Assembly: GCA_905221605.1 (NCBI GenBank)
Contig: CAJNDS010000529.1
Coordinates: 1 to 64,000 of the forward strand
Direction: 5' to 3'
Source of the DNA: Symbiodinium natans
Lineage: Eukaryota > Sar > Dinophyceae > Suessiales > Symbiodiniaceae
DNA: 64,000 bases
Below, piece by piece: positions 20,104 to 31,720 of the stretch. Within the stretch, counting starts at the first letter, position 1. Each line of letters opens with the position of its first letter. Made by a program: the position numbers and the translations under genes. Below the pieces are notes generated by a model. That model had not been told where the DNA came from. It saw only the letters and a program-made list of their open reading frames with translations, and did no database searches.

Positions 20104-20181
20104 CTGCAGCCGCGACAGGGCCCTCAGTGCAAGGCCGTCGCTGAGGAAATCGCCACCGCCCAGCTCCCGGTGAAACGCCTG
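20104..20181 (+). CDS. exon, unknown protein
   Basis: After TTGGCAG, reads LQPRQGPQCKAVAEEIATAQ and continues LPVKRL to CTGG|GTTTAGGG. A donor after ATAQLP (20169) is also possible. The gene span 16071-20181 has no recognised function. Confidence 0.55.
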
Positions 20182-20574
20182 GGTTTAGGGTTTAGGGTTT
20201 AGGGTTTCGGGTTTAGGGTCTAGGGTCTAGGGTCTAGGGTCTAGGGTCAGGGTTCAGGGTTTATGTTTTGGGGCTTAGGGATTCTTCGGAATAGTTTTTG
20301 ATTTTTTGGGTACTGCAATTCCCAAGAAAAAGCTACAAATACATGTTTTGCTAGGGTTCCAAGTTCAGCATATGGGTAACCCTTGCTAGTCCAGTGGTAC
20401 CCTTTACACATTTTTGGGAAGTCTAAATTCCCTTGTAAAGTAGCTAATCAAAAACAGCGTACCCCAATTTAAATATAGTTACTGGGCTACGAAGATTCTC
20501 CAAGCCCTGAACCTAACCTCTGTAAAGTGTGTTTGCTGTGTTTGCTTCCAGGCCTGAGGCTTCCCCCATGGCAA

Positions 20575-20692
20575 CCCTACTCTCTGAACCCTGCTCTCTG
20601 AACCCTACTCTCTGAACCCTACTCTCTGAACCCTACTCTCTAAACCCTAAACCCTAAACCCTAAACCCCAAACCCTAAACCCTAAACCCTAA
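20575..20692 (-). repeat. CTCTCTGAACCCTA variant array running into CCCTAAA
   Basis: Four to five 14-base units (one telomere-like unit plus a CTCTCTG unit) are locally homogenised, then change to CCCTAAA units. Intronic. Confidence 0.8.
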
Positions 20693-21042
20693 AGGGCCTT
20701 GCTTTGGGTTGGGGTGGGGTGGTGGGGGGGGGTTTAATAGCCCTAGACCCAGAGCTCCTTGTGCTAGATTCATTAGGGTTTAGGGGTTAGTGTTAGGGCA
20801 CAAGGTTTCTGTGTCAGTTTCTGTTTGGTGTTTTGTGGCTTCCATTGCTTTGGCTTATGTTGTAGGGGTTGGTGCTCAGGCCTCTTTCATACAGTTGGGT
20901 CCCATATTTGCAGGATAGGTTCTCCGAGATCAAGCGAAGATGGCTATACCCTAAACCCTAAACCCTAGGGGTTTAGGTTTAGGGCTCAAGGTTTCCTAAT
21001 CCCTGGCTGCGAATCTAACCTGTCAATCCTTGACTTAGGCAG

Positions 21043-21109
21043 TGCGTGCGGCAGAAACGCTCCAGCATCTTGATATCTCCTTCAACTGCCTTCAGATGCA
21101 GGACGGACT
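21043..21109 (+). CDS. exon, leucine-rich repeat
   Basis: After TTAGGCAG, reads RAAETLQHLDISFNCLQMQD: the LxHLDISFNxL core is a textbook LRR strand. Ends GACT|GTAGGG just before an in-frame TAG. Confidence 0.65.
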
Positions 21110-21591
21110 GTAGGGTGTGTTTTTAGGGGGGTAGGTTGGGTTCCGCTATCATCGTCATTCAGCAAACAAGGTTCCCCGGACGTTTCCGAGACTAGAAAGG
21201 GAAATCTCAAAATCTGGGTCGCGTAAGGCTGAGGGTTTATGGGTTTTGGATGTTTTTTTTGTTTGGCCTTCGGGGGCTTCAACGCTTTATCCTTCTGTGG
21301 TGCAGAACCGCATGTTGCCACTTAGGGCCACGGACCTCCGCCCACCAATTCCACTCAAACTGAGAATCTTCACTCGTCACCCAAGCAACCCCTATTCTCC
21401 ACCTCGGGGTTGGAGGGGAAACAATGAGATTTTGCGGGGTGTAGGTTTGAGGGTGTAGACTCAGCTGGGGAGCAGGCTTTCTGCCTTTTGGATCCAGAAA
21501 CCTATACAAACACTACTAGCTACTAGGGCTTAGCCCGAAACCCTAAACCCTAAACCCTAAACCCTAAGCCCCTCAGGGCTCTCGAGTCCAG

Positions 21592-21675
21592 GAGATGGGA
21601 ATCTTGGCCAAGGCGGTCAGGGATACCAGCCAGGGGCTGAGGACATCTTGCAGCATGCTTGACGCCGCTCGCCCC
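21592..21675 (+). CDS. exon, LRR-associated helix (3' end approximate)
   Basis: After GTCCAG, reads EMGILAKAVRDTSQGLRTSC then SMLDAAR. Reads as the helical half of an LRR following 21043-21109, although the phase does not join without a small adjustment. Confidence 0.55.
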
Positions 21676-22048
21676 CGAAGACCCTAAACCCTAGCCCTAA
21701 ACCCTAGCCCTAAACCCTAAACCCTAAACCCTGAACCCTAAACCCTGAACCCTGAACCCTAAAGGACTCTCCGAGCCCAAACCTGAAAACCTTGAACGGC
21801 CCTAGACCTTACTCCTCTAAAGTCTTGAAAGTCCGATAACCTAAACAGGTTTAGGGCTTAGGGCTTGGGGCTTGGGGCTTAGGGCTTAGGGCTTGGGGCT
21901 TAGGGCTCAGGGCTTAGGGCTCAGGGCTTAGGGCTTAGGGCTTAGCAGTTAGGGCTTAGGCCTCAAAACCTCTGAACCTCTAAACCGGGACCCTCCTTGC
22001 AGTAAACCCTGAACACGAACTGATTCCAACTGCCCTTCAGAGCTTGAA

Positions 22049-22244
22049 GCCCTAAGCCCTAAACCCTAAACCCTAAACCCTAAACCCTAAGCCCTAAGCC
22101 CTAAGCCCTAGGCCCTAGGCCCTAGGCCCTAAACCCTAAACCCTAAACCCTAAACCCTTAAACCCTAAACCCTAAACCCTAAACCCTAAACCCTAAACCC
22201 TAAACCCTAAACCCTAAACCCTAAACCCTAAACCCTAAACCCTT
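22049..22244 (-). repeat. long CCCTAAA array with CCCTAAG/CCCTAGG variants
   Basis: About 27 units; the variants are clustered in the middle (CCCTAAGCCCTAAG, CCCTAGGCCCTAGG) as expected of local unit duplication. Confidence 0.9.
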
Positions 22245-23271
22245 TCCTGTATTCGGGCATCCGCACCTCGGGTGTAGGGTCCGGCGTTTGGATTATTAGG
22301 GGTGGGTTGCAGGGTTGAGGATTTACGTTTATTATTGGCCCCTTACTTTAAAGCTCACCCCCCCCCGCCACCCCCCAAAAAAAAGAAAAAATGAATAAAT
22401 AAATAAACAGGAAGGAAACCTTTGTCTTATGGGCTCTAGATACGGTCACAAAAGCCTGAACGCGCAAATCTGAAAGCTTATCTCAAGAACCCCAAGCTCA
22501 TTTCTTGATATCTTCTCAGAGGCTTGGGGCTTTTTTCGTAAATGCTTAGAACCCTGAAGAGCTAGTCCCCTAAACCTCGAACCCCTAAATCCGAGCTTAG
22601 GGTTTAGGGTTTAGGGTTTACCTAGAAGCCCTAAAAGACCCTAAAGACCCCTAGACCTCGAACCCCTGAACCCGAACTAAGGGGTTCAGGTTTATACCTA
22701 CAAGCCCTAAAAAGCCCAAACCTGTTTCGAGATCATCTGTGGGGCCTTCATGTCGATGGAAACGCCGGTTCCGTCGCAGCCTCATAAGGGATCAGTATCC
22801 CTAAGCCCTAAACCCTAAACCCTACACCCTAAAGTGGGGGGAGCCCTTCTATACCCCTCATCCTCCCGCTCAAGCTTAAGGAAACCTGGAAAAAGGGACC
22901 TGTACTAACGGCCATTGTAACTACCCTTTAGGATTTACGGTGATTGGGTTTGGGGTTTAGCGTTGCTTGGCTTTTTGGGGCAAGGTTTTGGTCAAGGCCC
23001 TCAACAGTTTAGGGTTTAGGGTTTGTGGATTCTTTGGCAACGTACACGGGTTTTTAAATTTTGGGTTCTGCAGGCAAGCTTTACGGTTTGGACGAAGGGT
23101 TTTCTTAGGCTGTCTGTTCTCAAAGCTCGGGCCCTTTTTTTGTTATAAGGGCTAGGTTTGGGGTTTAGGTAGGGTTTAGAGTTTAGGGCTTAGGGCTGAG
23201 GGCTTAGGGCTTAGGGCTTAGGGTTTAGGGTTCAGCGTTTAGTGTTTAGGGTTAAGGGATTGGGGTGTCAG

Positions 23272-23375
23272 CTATAGATGCTCAAAATGTATGGACCCTG
23301 GCACGAGCACAGCAGTTGCTCAATAGACCCATGATGCTCGAAGCTAAGCTAAATAATCCATTTCTGCACAGGAAA
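23272..23375 (+). CDS. exon, unknown protein
   Basis: After GTGTCAG, reads AIDAQNVWTLARAQQLLNRP then MMLEAKLNNPFLHRK and ends AAA|GTATAC, the start of introner 23376-23493. Confidence 0.55.
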
Positions 23376-23493
23376 GTATACTGGGACCCAAAGCAGGCCC
23401 TTATTCACTTTTTTGTGGGCTTTGGTTCCCTTAAAAGCCCTTTAAACCAAAAAGGGCACCCTTGTAGTCCTAGGTCACTCTTGTGTCTACTAG
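23376..23493 (+). mobile_element. introner family A copy (GT...AG)
   Basis: Begins GTATACTGGGACCCAAAGCA and ends CACTCTTGTGTCTACTAG. Imperfect inverted ends (GGACCCA.AG / CTCTTG.GTCT) match copies near 44901 and 59674. Abuts the exon at 23375. Confidence 0.6.
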
Positions 23494-23877
23494 TGTAGCT
23501 AGCTTCCAACAAAGCGCAGCGATGAAGCTAAAAGACAGTCGGCAAGCCCCCTGCATGCGTGCTGAGCTGGGGTCTAGACCCTAGACGAAGGTTTTCCTGA
23601 CCCACTCCTACATCCTAAAACTTACAGTCCTCAGTAGGGACTCTCATAAGGGTGCTATAATCCTTACTAAGAACTGTTTGTTTAAGCGGGAACGATCCTA
23701 AACCCTAAACCCTTTACCCTTTGACCCTGGACCCGTTTAGGGTCAAGAAGAGTCCTTTCTAGTTTCGAGGCCAGCCCAGGTCATGAGCCCTCAAAGCCTT
23801 GAAAGCCCCTGTACCCTTGACGAACAGTTTAGGGTTTAGGGTTTAGGGTTTAGGGGTTAGGGTTAAGACTCTAGCAG

Positions 23878-23980
23878 CTTTCGGCCTCCCTGCTTTTCCG
23901 AGATGGACCTCACGGGTCAGCTCACGGCAACGCACGCGGAGTATCTTCCGGAAGACAGCCCCAGGCCAAAGACTTGCTGG
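23878..23980 (+). CDS. exon, frame ambiguous
   Basis: After CTAGCAG. One frame reads EMDLTGQLTATHAEYLPEDS then PRPKTCW; another LSASLLFRDGPHGSAHGNAR is also open. A GCTTAGGG donor would fit the end. Confidence 0.45.
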
Positions 23981-24189
23981 GCTTAGGGTTCAGGGTTTAG
24001 AGTTTAGGGTTTAGGTTTTAGGGTTTAGGGTTTAGGGTTATTATGGGCTACCTCTGCCCTTCATTCCCTACTAAGTGCCACGTAGGAAGAGTTCGTTTGC
24101 GGGTTGGGGATTTGGGGCTTAGCCCATAAACCCTAAACCCTAACCCTAAACCACTCGTTCATATATAATATAAATGTTAATGACTTTGT

Positions 24190-24392
24190 GGGCAAGGTCA
24201 TATATTTAGCGGGCGAGGTCGTATATTTAACGGGCAAGGTCATACATTAAGCGGGCAAGGTTTATATTTAGCGGGCAAGGTCATATAAACAGTGGGCAAG
24301 GTCCATTAATAAAAATGACCTTGCCCACTAAATATATGACCTTGCCCGCTAAAGGGCGACCTTGCCCCTACATATCAGACCTTGCCCGCTAC
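24190..24392. repeat. 21-bp tandem array with inverted second half
   Basis: Six copies of GGGCAAGGTCATATATTTAGC-type units (24190-24314) face four inverted copies (ATGACCTTGCCC..., 24315-24392) across an AT-rich centre. Able to fold into a long hairpin. Confidence 0.9.
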
Positions 24393-24416
24393 AATGGCCC
24401 GAATACAATATTTAAC

Positions 24417-25010
24417 CCCCCCCCCCCCCCACCCCCACCCCACCCCCCACCCCCACCCCACCCCACCCCCCACCCACCCACCCCCCCACCACCCCCACCC
24501 CCCCCCCCACCCCCCCCCCCACCCCCCCCCCCACCCCCCCCCCCCCCCACCCCCCACCCCCACACCCCACCACCCCACCCCCCACCCCACCCCCCACCCC
24601 CCCACCACCCCCCCCCCCCCCACCCCCCCCCCCCACCCCCCACCCCCCACCCCCCCACCTCCCCCCACCCCCCACCCCCCACCCCCCACCCCCCACCCCC
24701 CACCCCCCACCGCCCCACCCCCCCCCCACCCCCCACCCCCCACCCCCACCCCCCACCCCCACCCCCCACCCCCCCCACGCCCCCACCCCCCACCCCACCC
24801 ACCACCACCCCCCCCCCCCCCCACCCCCCACCCCCCAACCCCCCACGACCCCCACCCCCACCGCCGCCCCCCCCACCCCCCCACCCCCCCCCCCCACCCC
24901 CCACCCACCCCCACCCCCCACCCCCCACCCCCACCCCACCCCCCACCCCCCCACCCCCCACCCCCCCACCCCCCCCCCCCCCCACCCCCCCCCCCCCACC
25001 CCCCACCCCT
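24417..25010 (-). repeat. 594-bp CnA tract (C-rich on plus strand)
   Basis: Almost only C with single A every 4-8 bases. Long poly-Pro/His and poly-Gly/Trp frames on both strands are artefacts. The minus strand is G-rich with many G4-capable runs. Confidence 0.9.
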
Positions 25011-25115
25011 TGAAAAGTTGCTAGAACTTTGAGATGCTGAACCCTAAACCCTAAACCCTAAACCCCCTAAACCCTAAACTCTAATGAGGGTTTCCAAGGT
25101 TCCTGAAACCTCAAG

Positions 25116-25183
25116 GAAGCCGCCCTCGCGAGGCCCAAGACGTCACGAAGCTCCACGAAGAAGGGCAAGGCACCTTCCGAATG
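25116..25183 (+). CDS. exon, basic segment
   Basis: After CCTCAAG, reads EAALARPKTSRSSTKKGKAP then SE, ending AATG|GTTGAG. Confidence 0.55.
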
Positions 25184-25384
25184 GTTGAGTGCTTAGGATT
25201 AGGGTTTTGGGTTTTGGGTTTTGGGTTTTTAGGGTTCAGGGTTTAGGGTTCGGGGTTTAGGTTCAGGGTGGGTGGCGTTGGTTTTTGAGGATCTTAGAAG
25301 TACCTTTTCTGGAACTCCTATCATAAGATATCGTATCTGGGGGTGGGTACCCTGCTGTTGGGGAAATGCCCATCTACTGGCTGG

Positions 25385-25478
25385 TTCTGAGCCGGGAATG
25401 AGGGAATGAGGTACCCTATATAATCCCTGAAAGGGCTTTTGTAGGGCCCGAATTCCCTCATTCCCTACTTAGCGCCAG
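25385..25478 (+). mobile_element. introner-like inverted-repeat element (family F)
   Basis: GGGAATGAGGGAATGAG at the left pairs with ATTCCCTCATTCCCTAC at the right, with TATATAA in the centre. Partial relatives at 18155-18215 and 24040-24095. Confidence 0.6.
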
Positions 25479-26061
25479 GGGGTCTAGGGTGTATCAAACC
25501 CTAAACCCTAAACCCTGAACCCTACACCCCAAACCCTAAACCCTAGACCCTAGGTTCGAGGTCGGGGGCTCTGGGTTAGCGTCGAGTTCACCTTGCTCAG
25601 GCTGCCTTTTGGACGATCATCTCATGGCATTCTTTGCTTGTTTTGGGCTTTTGGGTTTAGGGTTTGGGGTTTAGGGTTTAGGGAGGCATGGCCTCCTGAT
25701 CGTCCAGCTCTTGCAGCTGACTTGTACATTGTAGAGAGAGAGAGAGCGCGAGAACAACAAAAACAATGTGCCATCTGAAAGCACAAGTCTAGACTGGAAA
25801 CCGATTTCCTAAACTTAATGTGGAGGTTTCCGAAATTCGCGGTACCTCACAGGTGCTTATTATAAGGGGAACCCTAGTATTTGGGGGTCTAGTTTAGGGG
25901 TCCATGTAGGTGCCTTTGTGATACATCCGCGGCATGTGGGCAGGCAGTCAGTGGTGAGCACATGAACTTGAAGTGCAGAATCTCCGCTGGGTGATGCCAA
26001 GATAGGGGCAGAGCCCTAAACCCTAAACCCTAAACCATAAACCCTAAACCCTTAACGCAAG

Positions 26062-26132
26062 CTAGTGTTGCTGAAGAGAAAGGATCCAAGAAGTCTGTCC
26101 CTGCGCACCCTGTGCACCTGGCCTCCACCAGC
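26062..26132 (+). CDS. exon, unknown protein
   Basis: After ACGCAAG, reads SVAEEKGSKKSVPAHPVHLA then STS and ends AGC|GTTTAGGG, where the repeat supplies the donor. Confidence 0.6.
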
Positions 26133-26395
26133 GTTTAGGGGCTTTAGTGCCCTATGAAACTCTGCAAACTCTACAAGACTCTATAAGCCCTAGAAACGCT
26201 AGAAACTCACAAACCCTGGACACCACAACTCTAAACTTTATGAGCCCTCAATCTACCCACCCTTCACCCCCCCCCCCCCAAAAAAAAAAAAAAAAAAAAA
26301 AAACAACAATAAACAAATCACAAAAACGAGAGCAAAAGTAACAACGGCGCAATAGCATCTGTTTGTGTGTGCGGGGTTGACGCGAGGCAGGCAAG

Positions 26396-26437
26396 AAGGC
26401 TCAGCAGAAGAGCAAGGAGAGATGGCCGGCTTTGGGA
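26396..26437 (+). CDS. exon, unknown protein
   Basis: After GGCAAG, reads KAQQKSKERWPALG, 14 codons, ending GGGA|GTTTAGGGG. The upstream AG at 26390 is an alternative start. Confidence 0.5.
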
Positions 26438-27499
26438 GTTTAGGGGCTTCAGGAGCTTTGGGGTTTAGGGGTTCAGGGGTTTTGAGGTTTAGGGTTCAGG
26501 GGTTCAGGGGTTCAGGGGTTTAGGGGTTTTGGGTTTAGGGTTTTTTCGGTTTTTAGGGGTTTTGGAGTTTCGGGGACCTGGCGTCTGATGGTGGGAACTT
26601 TGGGCCAGTTTGTAGCGAGGCCCTTGTTTGTGTTATCATTTTAACAATCAAGACGTGATCTTCCAGGTACGTCCACGCTAAACCCTAAACCCTACACCCT
26701 CAACCCTCAACCCTCAACCCTAAACCCTAAACACTAGTTAAACCCTGACCCTAAACCCTAAACGGCCCAAAGATGCCCACAAACATGCAGCGTCATGACG
26801 CTCAAGCCCAAAACAAGAGAACTCTGAAACCCCCCAGTTAAATCAGGGTTTAGGGTTTAGGGTTTGGAGCAAGCACACTGCTCGATCTGCCCATGCAAAT
26901 TAGATTGCTCCCTATAGTATCAGCTTCTCAATGACTTCTCAAGTTCGTGTCCAAGCATGATGAGAGCATGTTTCTGGGCGAATGCCTCCCCCGCAACTCC
27001 TCTTTTTGGGGTCCTCATTATAAGGGGGATCCTGGTATTAGGGGGTCTATATTCGGGGTCCCCTATATTCGTAAACGCCCATATCTTAGCGTCTATAGTG
27101 GCCTTCATCGGGGGTTTGTGTGTGGTCCGCATCTAGGTGCTGTCCCAGACAAGCCGGCGTTGTTCTGCGTAGTGTAAAGCACTAGACCCTGAGGTTTCAA
27201 GACTCTACCCCGCCCCCAAAACCCCTCTAAGCCCTAAGCGCTGCACCCAAACTACAAACTTACTGCTTCTTGGCAGGGAATGAGAGAATTAAATATCTTA
27301 TATCCCCCGAAATGCTACCTGTAATTTATAAACATATACATATATATATATATGTTTTACTTATTGTTGTTTGTTTTATATATTTGTTTATTTTGTCATA
27401 GTACGCTTTCAGGGTACAAACCCTAAACCCTAAACCCTAAATCCTAAACCCTAAACCCTAAACCCTAAATCCTACACCCTTTCCCTACGAAGTCGCCAG

Positions 27500-27577
27500 C
27501 GAGTAGAGGAGAACGCCGATGCCGAGATCAGCGTTGCCGGAACTCTGCTGACGCCCGCAGAGCTGGAGGCGGCCTCG
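27500..27577 (+). CDS. exon, unknown protein
   Basis: After GTCGCCAG, reads RVEENADAEISVAGTLLTPA then ELEAAS (26 codons, phase 0-0), ending TCG|GTTTAGGG. The following 27577-27668 is a TTTAGGG array, so the intron starts within it. Confidence 0.7.
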
Positions 27578-27668
27578 GTTTAGGGTTTAGGGTTTAGGGT
27601 TTAGGGTTTAGGGTTTAGGGTTTAGGGTTTAGGGTTTGGGGTTTGGGGTTTGGGGTTTGGGATTTGGG
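27578..27668 (+). repeat. TTTAGGG to TTTGGGG array forming an intron start
   Basis: Eight TTTAGGG units followed by TTTGGGG units, directly after the exon end at 27577. Confidence 0.85.
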
Positions 27669-28554
27669 GTTTAGGGTGTGGGTTTTAGGGGTTCACAGGC
27701 TTCCAGTTGCAGATTTGGGGCTTAGGGGTTTGTGGTTTTCGGTGTTTTTTTGGGGGGAGTTGGGTGCAGGGTTTGGGGTTTCCCTACACTGCACCTTCGG
27801 ATACGAAGTCCCCGATTTTGAGAGCCATAATTAAGAGGAGAACAGAACCGGCAGAAGGGAGAATCCCGAAGCTATGCTTGTACAGGCCTAAACCCTAAAC
27901 CCTAAATGCCAATAGGAGGTTTTGTGGGCTCCTGCGCTGCAGGTGTTCAGGGCTTCAGGGTTTGGGGATTTCGGGTTTCTTGGCTCTAGGGGTTTGGGGG
28001 TTAGGGGTTAGGGTTTAGTTGTTTAGGGTTTAGGGTGTAGCAGAAGGGATCATAATTTTGACAACCACCCATATAGATATGTGTATATATATATGTATAT
28101 ATGTAGGCATAGTCCCAATACAACCCTTACAATTATGTTCTATATGCTTCTTAGCTAAACCTTATATACCGTAGCTAAGATACCCCTACCTTTGCTCTTA
28201 ACCCCAACCTTTAATCGCTTTGATCCCGTAACGCCCTTCAAACCCTTTCACCTCTTTAAGCCCCTTAAAACCTTAGAGCCCTCGCCACTGTACTCCCTTT
28301 AAAACCATTAAGCCCTTCTAGCCCCTTTACGCCCTTTTTTAGTCCTTTTAACCCTTAGAACTTGGAACCCTTCAAAAACCCTTTATAGGGGCTAAAACCC
28401 CCTGAGAACACTTCAAAAGTATTAAATAACCCTGTAAAGCCCTAAAACCCCCCTCAGAACACTTCAAACCCTTTAAAAGACCCTTTAAAGCCCTAAAACC
28501 CCCTCAGAACACTTCCAACCCTTTAAAGTCCGGTTATCCCGAACACCTCAAAAG

Positions 28555-28624
28555 CCCCATTCCCGGAGGCGCGCTTGCAGGCGCTACAGTGGCAGCTCCA
28601 CATCCACGACCTGGCAGAGGCGAC
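28555..28624 (+). CDS. exon, unknown protein
   Basis: After CTCAAAAG, reads PFPEARLQALQWQLHIHDLA then EA, ending GAC|GTGCGT. Confidence 0.55.
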
Positions 28625-28651
28625 GTGCGTTTATCCGCACCCTGGGGTGTA

Positions 28652-28741
28652 GTTATTTCTTCTTCTTCTTCTTCTTCTTCTTCTTCTTCTTCTTCTTCTT
28701 CTTCTTCTTCTTCTTCTTCTTCTTCTTCTTCTTCTTCTTCT
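28652..28741. repeat. (TTC)n microsatellite
   Basis: About 30 perfect TTC units; the poly-Ser reading is an artefact. Lies in the intron after 28624. Confidence 0.95.
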
Positions 28742-29027
28742 TTGGGGTGGGGGCGAGGGGGGCGGGGGGGTGGGAAGTCAAGGGGGAGGTCTGGGGGGTT
28801 TGAGGGGTATTGGGGTGTATGAGGGGTTTGGGGGTTTGTGGGTTTGAGGGTTTGAGGGTCTGAGGAATGGCTTCAGTGTTGTGGGTGTAGAGCGCCAGGG
28901 GTTTTGGGCATTTGGGTTGGAGCTTATCTGGGGGTTTATAGAGCTCGGGCTGGGGGAGGGGGGGGGGGGGGTCGAGCAGGAACCCACCTAACCCCTAAAC
29001 CCTAAACCCTAAACCCTAAACCCGCAG

Positions 29028-29096
29028 AGTTGACAACAAGACTCCAACCCCTCGGACGACAGGAGTACCAAAAGAAGCTCGACGAGGAGGCTCACG
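29028..29096 (+). CDS. exon, unknown protein
   Basis: After AAACCCGCAG, reads LTTRLQPLGRQEYQKKLDEE then AH, ending CACG|GTCTGC. The acceptor is continuous with a CCCTAAA array. Confidence 0.65.
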
Positions 29097-29634
29097 GTCT
29101 GCTTGTTTTGGGGTTTAGGGTTTAGGGTTTAGGGCTAGGGGTAGGGGTGGGGGGGGGGGGAACCGAGGGGGGTAGATCTATAAGTCTAGGCCCATGTTGG
29201 GTACGAGGAATCTTGCGGCTAGTTCTGGGTGTACAGTACATTAGCTAGTCGGTTTAAGTGTTCAGGGTGTGTAGGGTTCAGGGCTATTCAGGTTTGGGGG
29301 AATGTGGGTGAAGGCTTGCGAAGCTAAACTCTACCAGCTCCATGCCTAGACTCGAAAGCTCAACGCCCTAAACGCGAACAACCCTAAGCCCAACCCTCCT
29401 AAGGGCCCAGAGGGCTCAAGCCCTCAACCCTAAACTCTAAACCCCCAAGCCCTAAACCCGAAACCCGAAGCCCTAAGCCCTAAACTCTAAACCCCCAAGC
29501 CCGAAACCCAAATTTCTAAACCCTAAACCCCCAAACCCTAAGCTCTAAACTCCCAAACCCTAAACCCCAAAACCTAAACCCTAAATCCCTAAACCCCCAA
29601 ACCCTAAACCCGAAACCCCAAACCCTTAACCTAG

Positions 29635-29723
29635 AGATGAGGAGAAGGAGCAGATCAAGGAGAAGGCGCGTGCGTGGCTCGGATGATGCAGAGAAGTCGA
29701 CTCCGCCCACAACTCGACCTAGG
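29635..29723 (+). CDS. exon, Arg/Ser-rich
   Basis: After AACCTAG, reads MRRRSRSRRRRVRGSDDAEK then STPPTTRPR, ending AGG|GTCCTG. A second frame (DEEKEQIKEKARAW) is open for its first part. Confidence 0.45.
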
Positions 29724-29889
29724 GTCCTGGGGTTTAGGGTTTTGGGGTCATGTGGGTTGAGGGTTTAGGGTTTAGGGTTTAGGGTTTAGGGTGCAAGAAG
29801 CCCTAAGCCCTGTATGTTTAAGGTATAGGGTTTAGAATTTAGGGTTTAGGAGTTGAGAATTGAGAGTCTAGGAATTTTGTGGTTCCAAG

Positions 29890-29955
29890 GATGACAACAG
29901 CGACGGGCACATGGTCGCTCTCCTTGCACCATGGAGGCATAAACCCGATGAAGGG
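29890..29955 (+). CDS. exon, unknown protein
   Basis: After TTCCAAG, reads DDNSDGHMVALLAPWRHKPD then EG (22 codons), ending GGG|GTATAT. Confidence 0.6.
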
Positions 29956-30208
29956 GTATATGGACCCGACACCCTAACCCTAAACCCTAAACCCTAAACC
30001 CTAAACCCTAAACCCTAAACCCTGAACCCTGAACCCTGAACCCTGAATCCTGAACCCTGAACCCTGAACGGGTGTTAGGGTTTACGGTTTAAATCCTAAA
30101 CCCTAAACCCTAAACCCTCAACCCTAAACCCTCAACCCTAAACCCTAAACCCTAAATCCTAAACCCTAAACCCTACACACTCAACCCTGGGGTTCGTTTG
30201 GTCCCAAG

Positions 30209-30300
30209 GTACTCCAAGTCCTTGTACTCCAGTGGTTACTCCAAGGACGTCGAGGAAGACAACAGGACACCTGATGCGTTTCACCCGCAGGGCTCAAAAG
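30209..30300 (+). CDS. exon, unknown protein
   Basis: After GTCCCAAG, reads YSKSLYSSGYSKDVEEDNRT then PDAFHPQGSK, ending before GGTTTAGGG. Confidence 0.55.
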
Positions 30301-30525
30301 GGTTTAGGGTTTAGGGTTTAGGGTGAGCCTAAGCCTAGTACCCCTAAAACCTAACCCCTAAGCCCAAAACCTTAGCAACCCTCAAGCCGAAACCCGAAGC
30401 TCGCAAACCCCAGGCCCTAAACCGTAAACCTGAACCCCAAACCGCCAAACCCTGAACCCCAAGCCCTAAACCCTAAACCCTAAACCTCAAAAACCCTAAA
30501 TCCTAACTCCGAATCTGGGTGACAG

Positions 30526-30572
30526 GATGCCTATCACGCTCCCAGAGCTGATACGCAGGCCGGCGAAACAGT
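30526..30572 (+). CDS. exon, unknown protein
   Basis: After GGTGACAG, reads MPITLPELIRRPAKQ, ending CAGT|GTTTAGGG. Confidence 0.55.
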
Positions 30573-30995
30573 GTTTAGGGTTTAGGGTCATAGGGTTTAT
30601 AGGGGGCTCTAGGCTATCTGCGAGTTTCCGTACGCCCTGGCCAGAAAACTCGAGCCCTTGAAACTCCCGCTAACACCCCCCTTAAGCTGCCTTAAATTCC
30701 CTCCAGATACACTCCGCCTCTCTAAGCCCTCCTAAACCCTAAAAGGCCAAAACCCGAAGTCCTCAACCCTGGATGCCCCCCCCGAAAAGCCGGACGCCCC
30801 GAAGAAGTGCCCCTTAAGTCCCCCCTTCGGTCCCCTACAGCAAGATGCCTTAAACACACTAGGCAGGGTTTCTGGTTTCGGGTTTAGGGTTTAGGGTTTA
30901 GGGTTTAAGGGCTTAAGGGTTTAGGGTTTAGGGTTTAGGGTTTAAACCTTGGCATCAGGCTTCCTTCTGGCCAACCCCTGAGTCCAAGAAGTCAG

Positions 30996-31031
30996 GACAG
31001 CTGCCTTGGGACTCTGTCTTGGACCCCAAAG
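30996..31031 (+). CDS. small exon
   Basis: After AAGTCAG, reads QLPWDSVLDPK, ending CAAAG|GTTGCA. 36 nt. Confidence 0.5.
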
Positions 31032-31509
31032 GTTGCACCCTTGGGTTTGGAGAATTTTACAGATCTTCTCAGGAAATTTGGGGGTTCAGTGTGAGGTCCT
31101 CTTCACCCTACTTTTTGTGGAAGACTTGGGGGGTGGAGGGGGGGCGGGGCTTCACGCTCTTCAGGGCCGTCGGTTTTGGAGGGTCTGGGTTTTGGAATCA
31201 GGAGCCCTAAGCCCTAAATCCCTACGAAGCCCTGTCTGCACCCTAAAGTTAGCTAGAGCTCTTCTGTTTAAAGAAGCCACCGCTCCCCAAGGCCTAACCC
31301 CTCCTAGAGCTAAAAGCCCTACCTGAACACTTTGGTTAGCCCCTGGGCCCTTAGCCTGAAGCAGAACCCTAAACCCTAAGCCCGAAACCCTGAAACCCAA
31401 TTGTAGAACCCTAGAAGTACCCAACCCCCCCAAAGCCATCCAAGTTGAGGGTTTAGGGTTAACCCTAAACCCGAAACCCTAAACCCTAAGCCCTAAGCCC
31501 TATCTCAAG

Positions 31510-31629
31510 GACGAAATGCTGCAGACCTTGGCCTTGGAGACGAAGCCCGAAGTCGGCGCCGCGCTGAAGGCCAAGACCTCGGCGCACGCGCAGGGCGAGC
31601 TGTACCTGCACTTCGGGAAGGAGGGGGCG
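31510..31629 (+). CDS. exon, unknown protein (40 codons)
   Basis: After TATCTCAAG, reads DEMLQTLALETKPEVGAALK then AKTSAHAQGELYLHFGKEGA, phase 0-0, ending GCG|GTTTGG. Strong coding composition. Confidence 0.7.
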
Positions 31630-31720
31630 GTTTGGGAGGGGGGTTTTGGGGGGGGTTTGGGGGATTTTGGTTTTGGGGGGTTTTGGGGGGGTTTGGGGTT
31701 TTGGGGTTTGGGGTTTCGAG

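Noticed and set aside
24315-25032. Long proline-, histidine- or glycine/tryptophan-rich ORFs on both strands
   Set aside because: They are readings of the CnA low-complexity tract in every frame and have no start context or conserved content.
28589-28822. Poly-serine protein
   Set aside because: Reading of a pure (TTC)n microsatellite.
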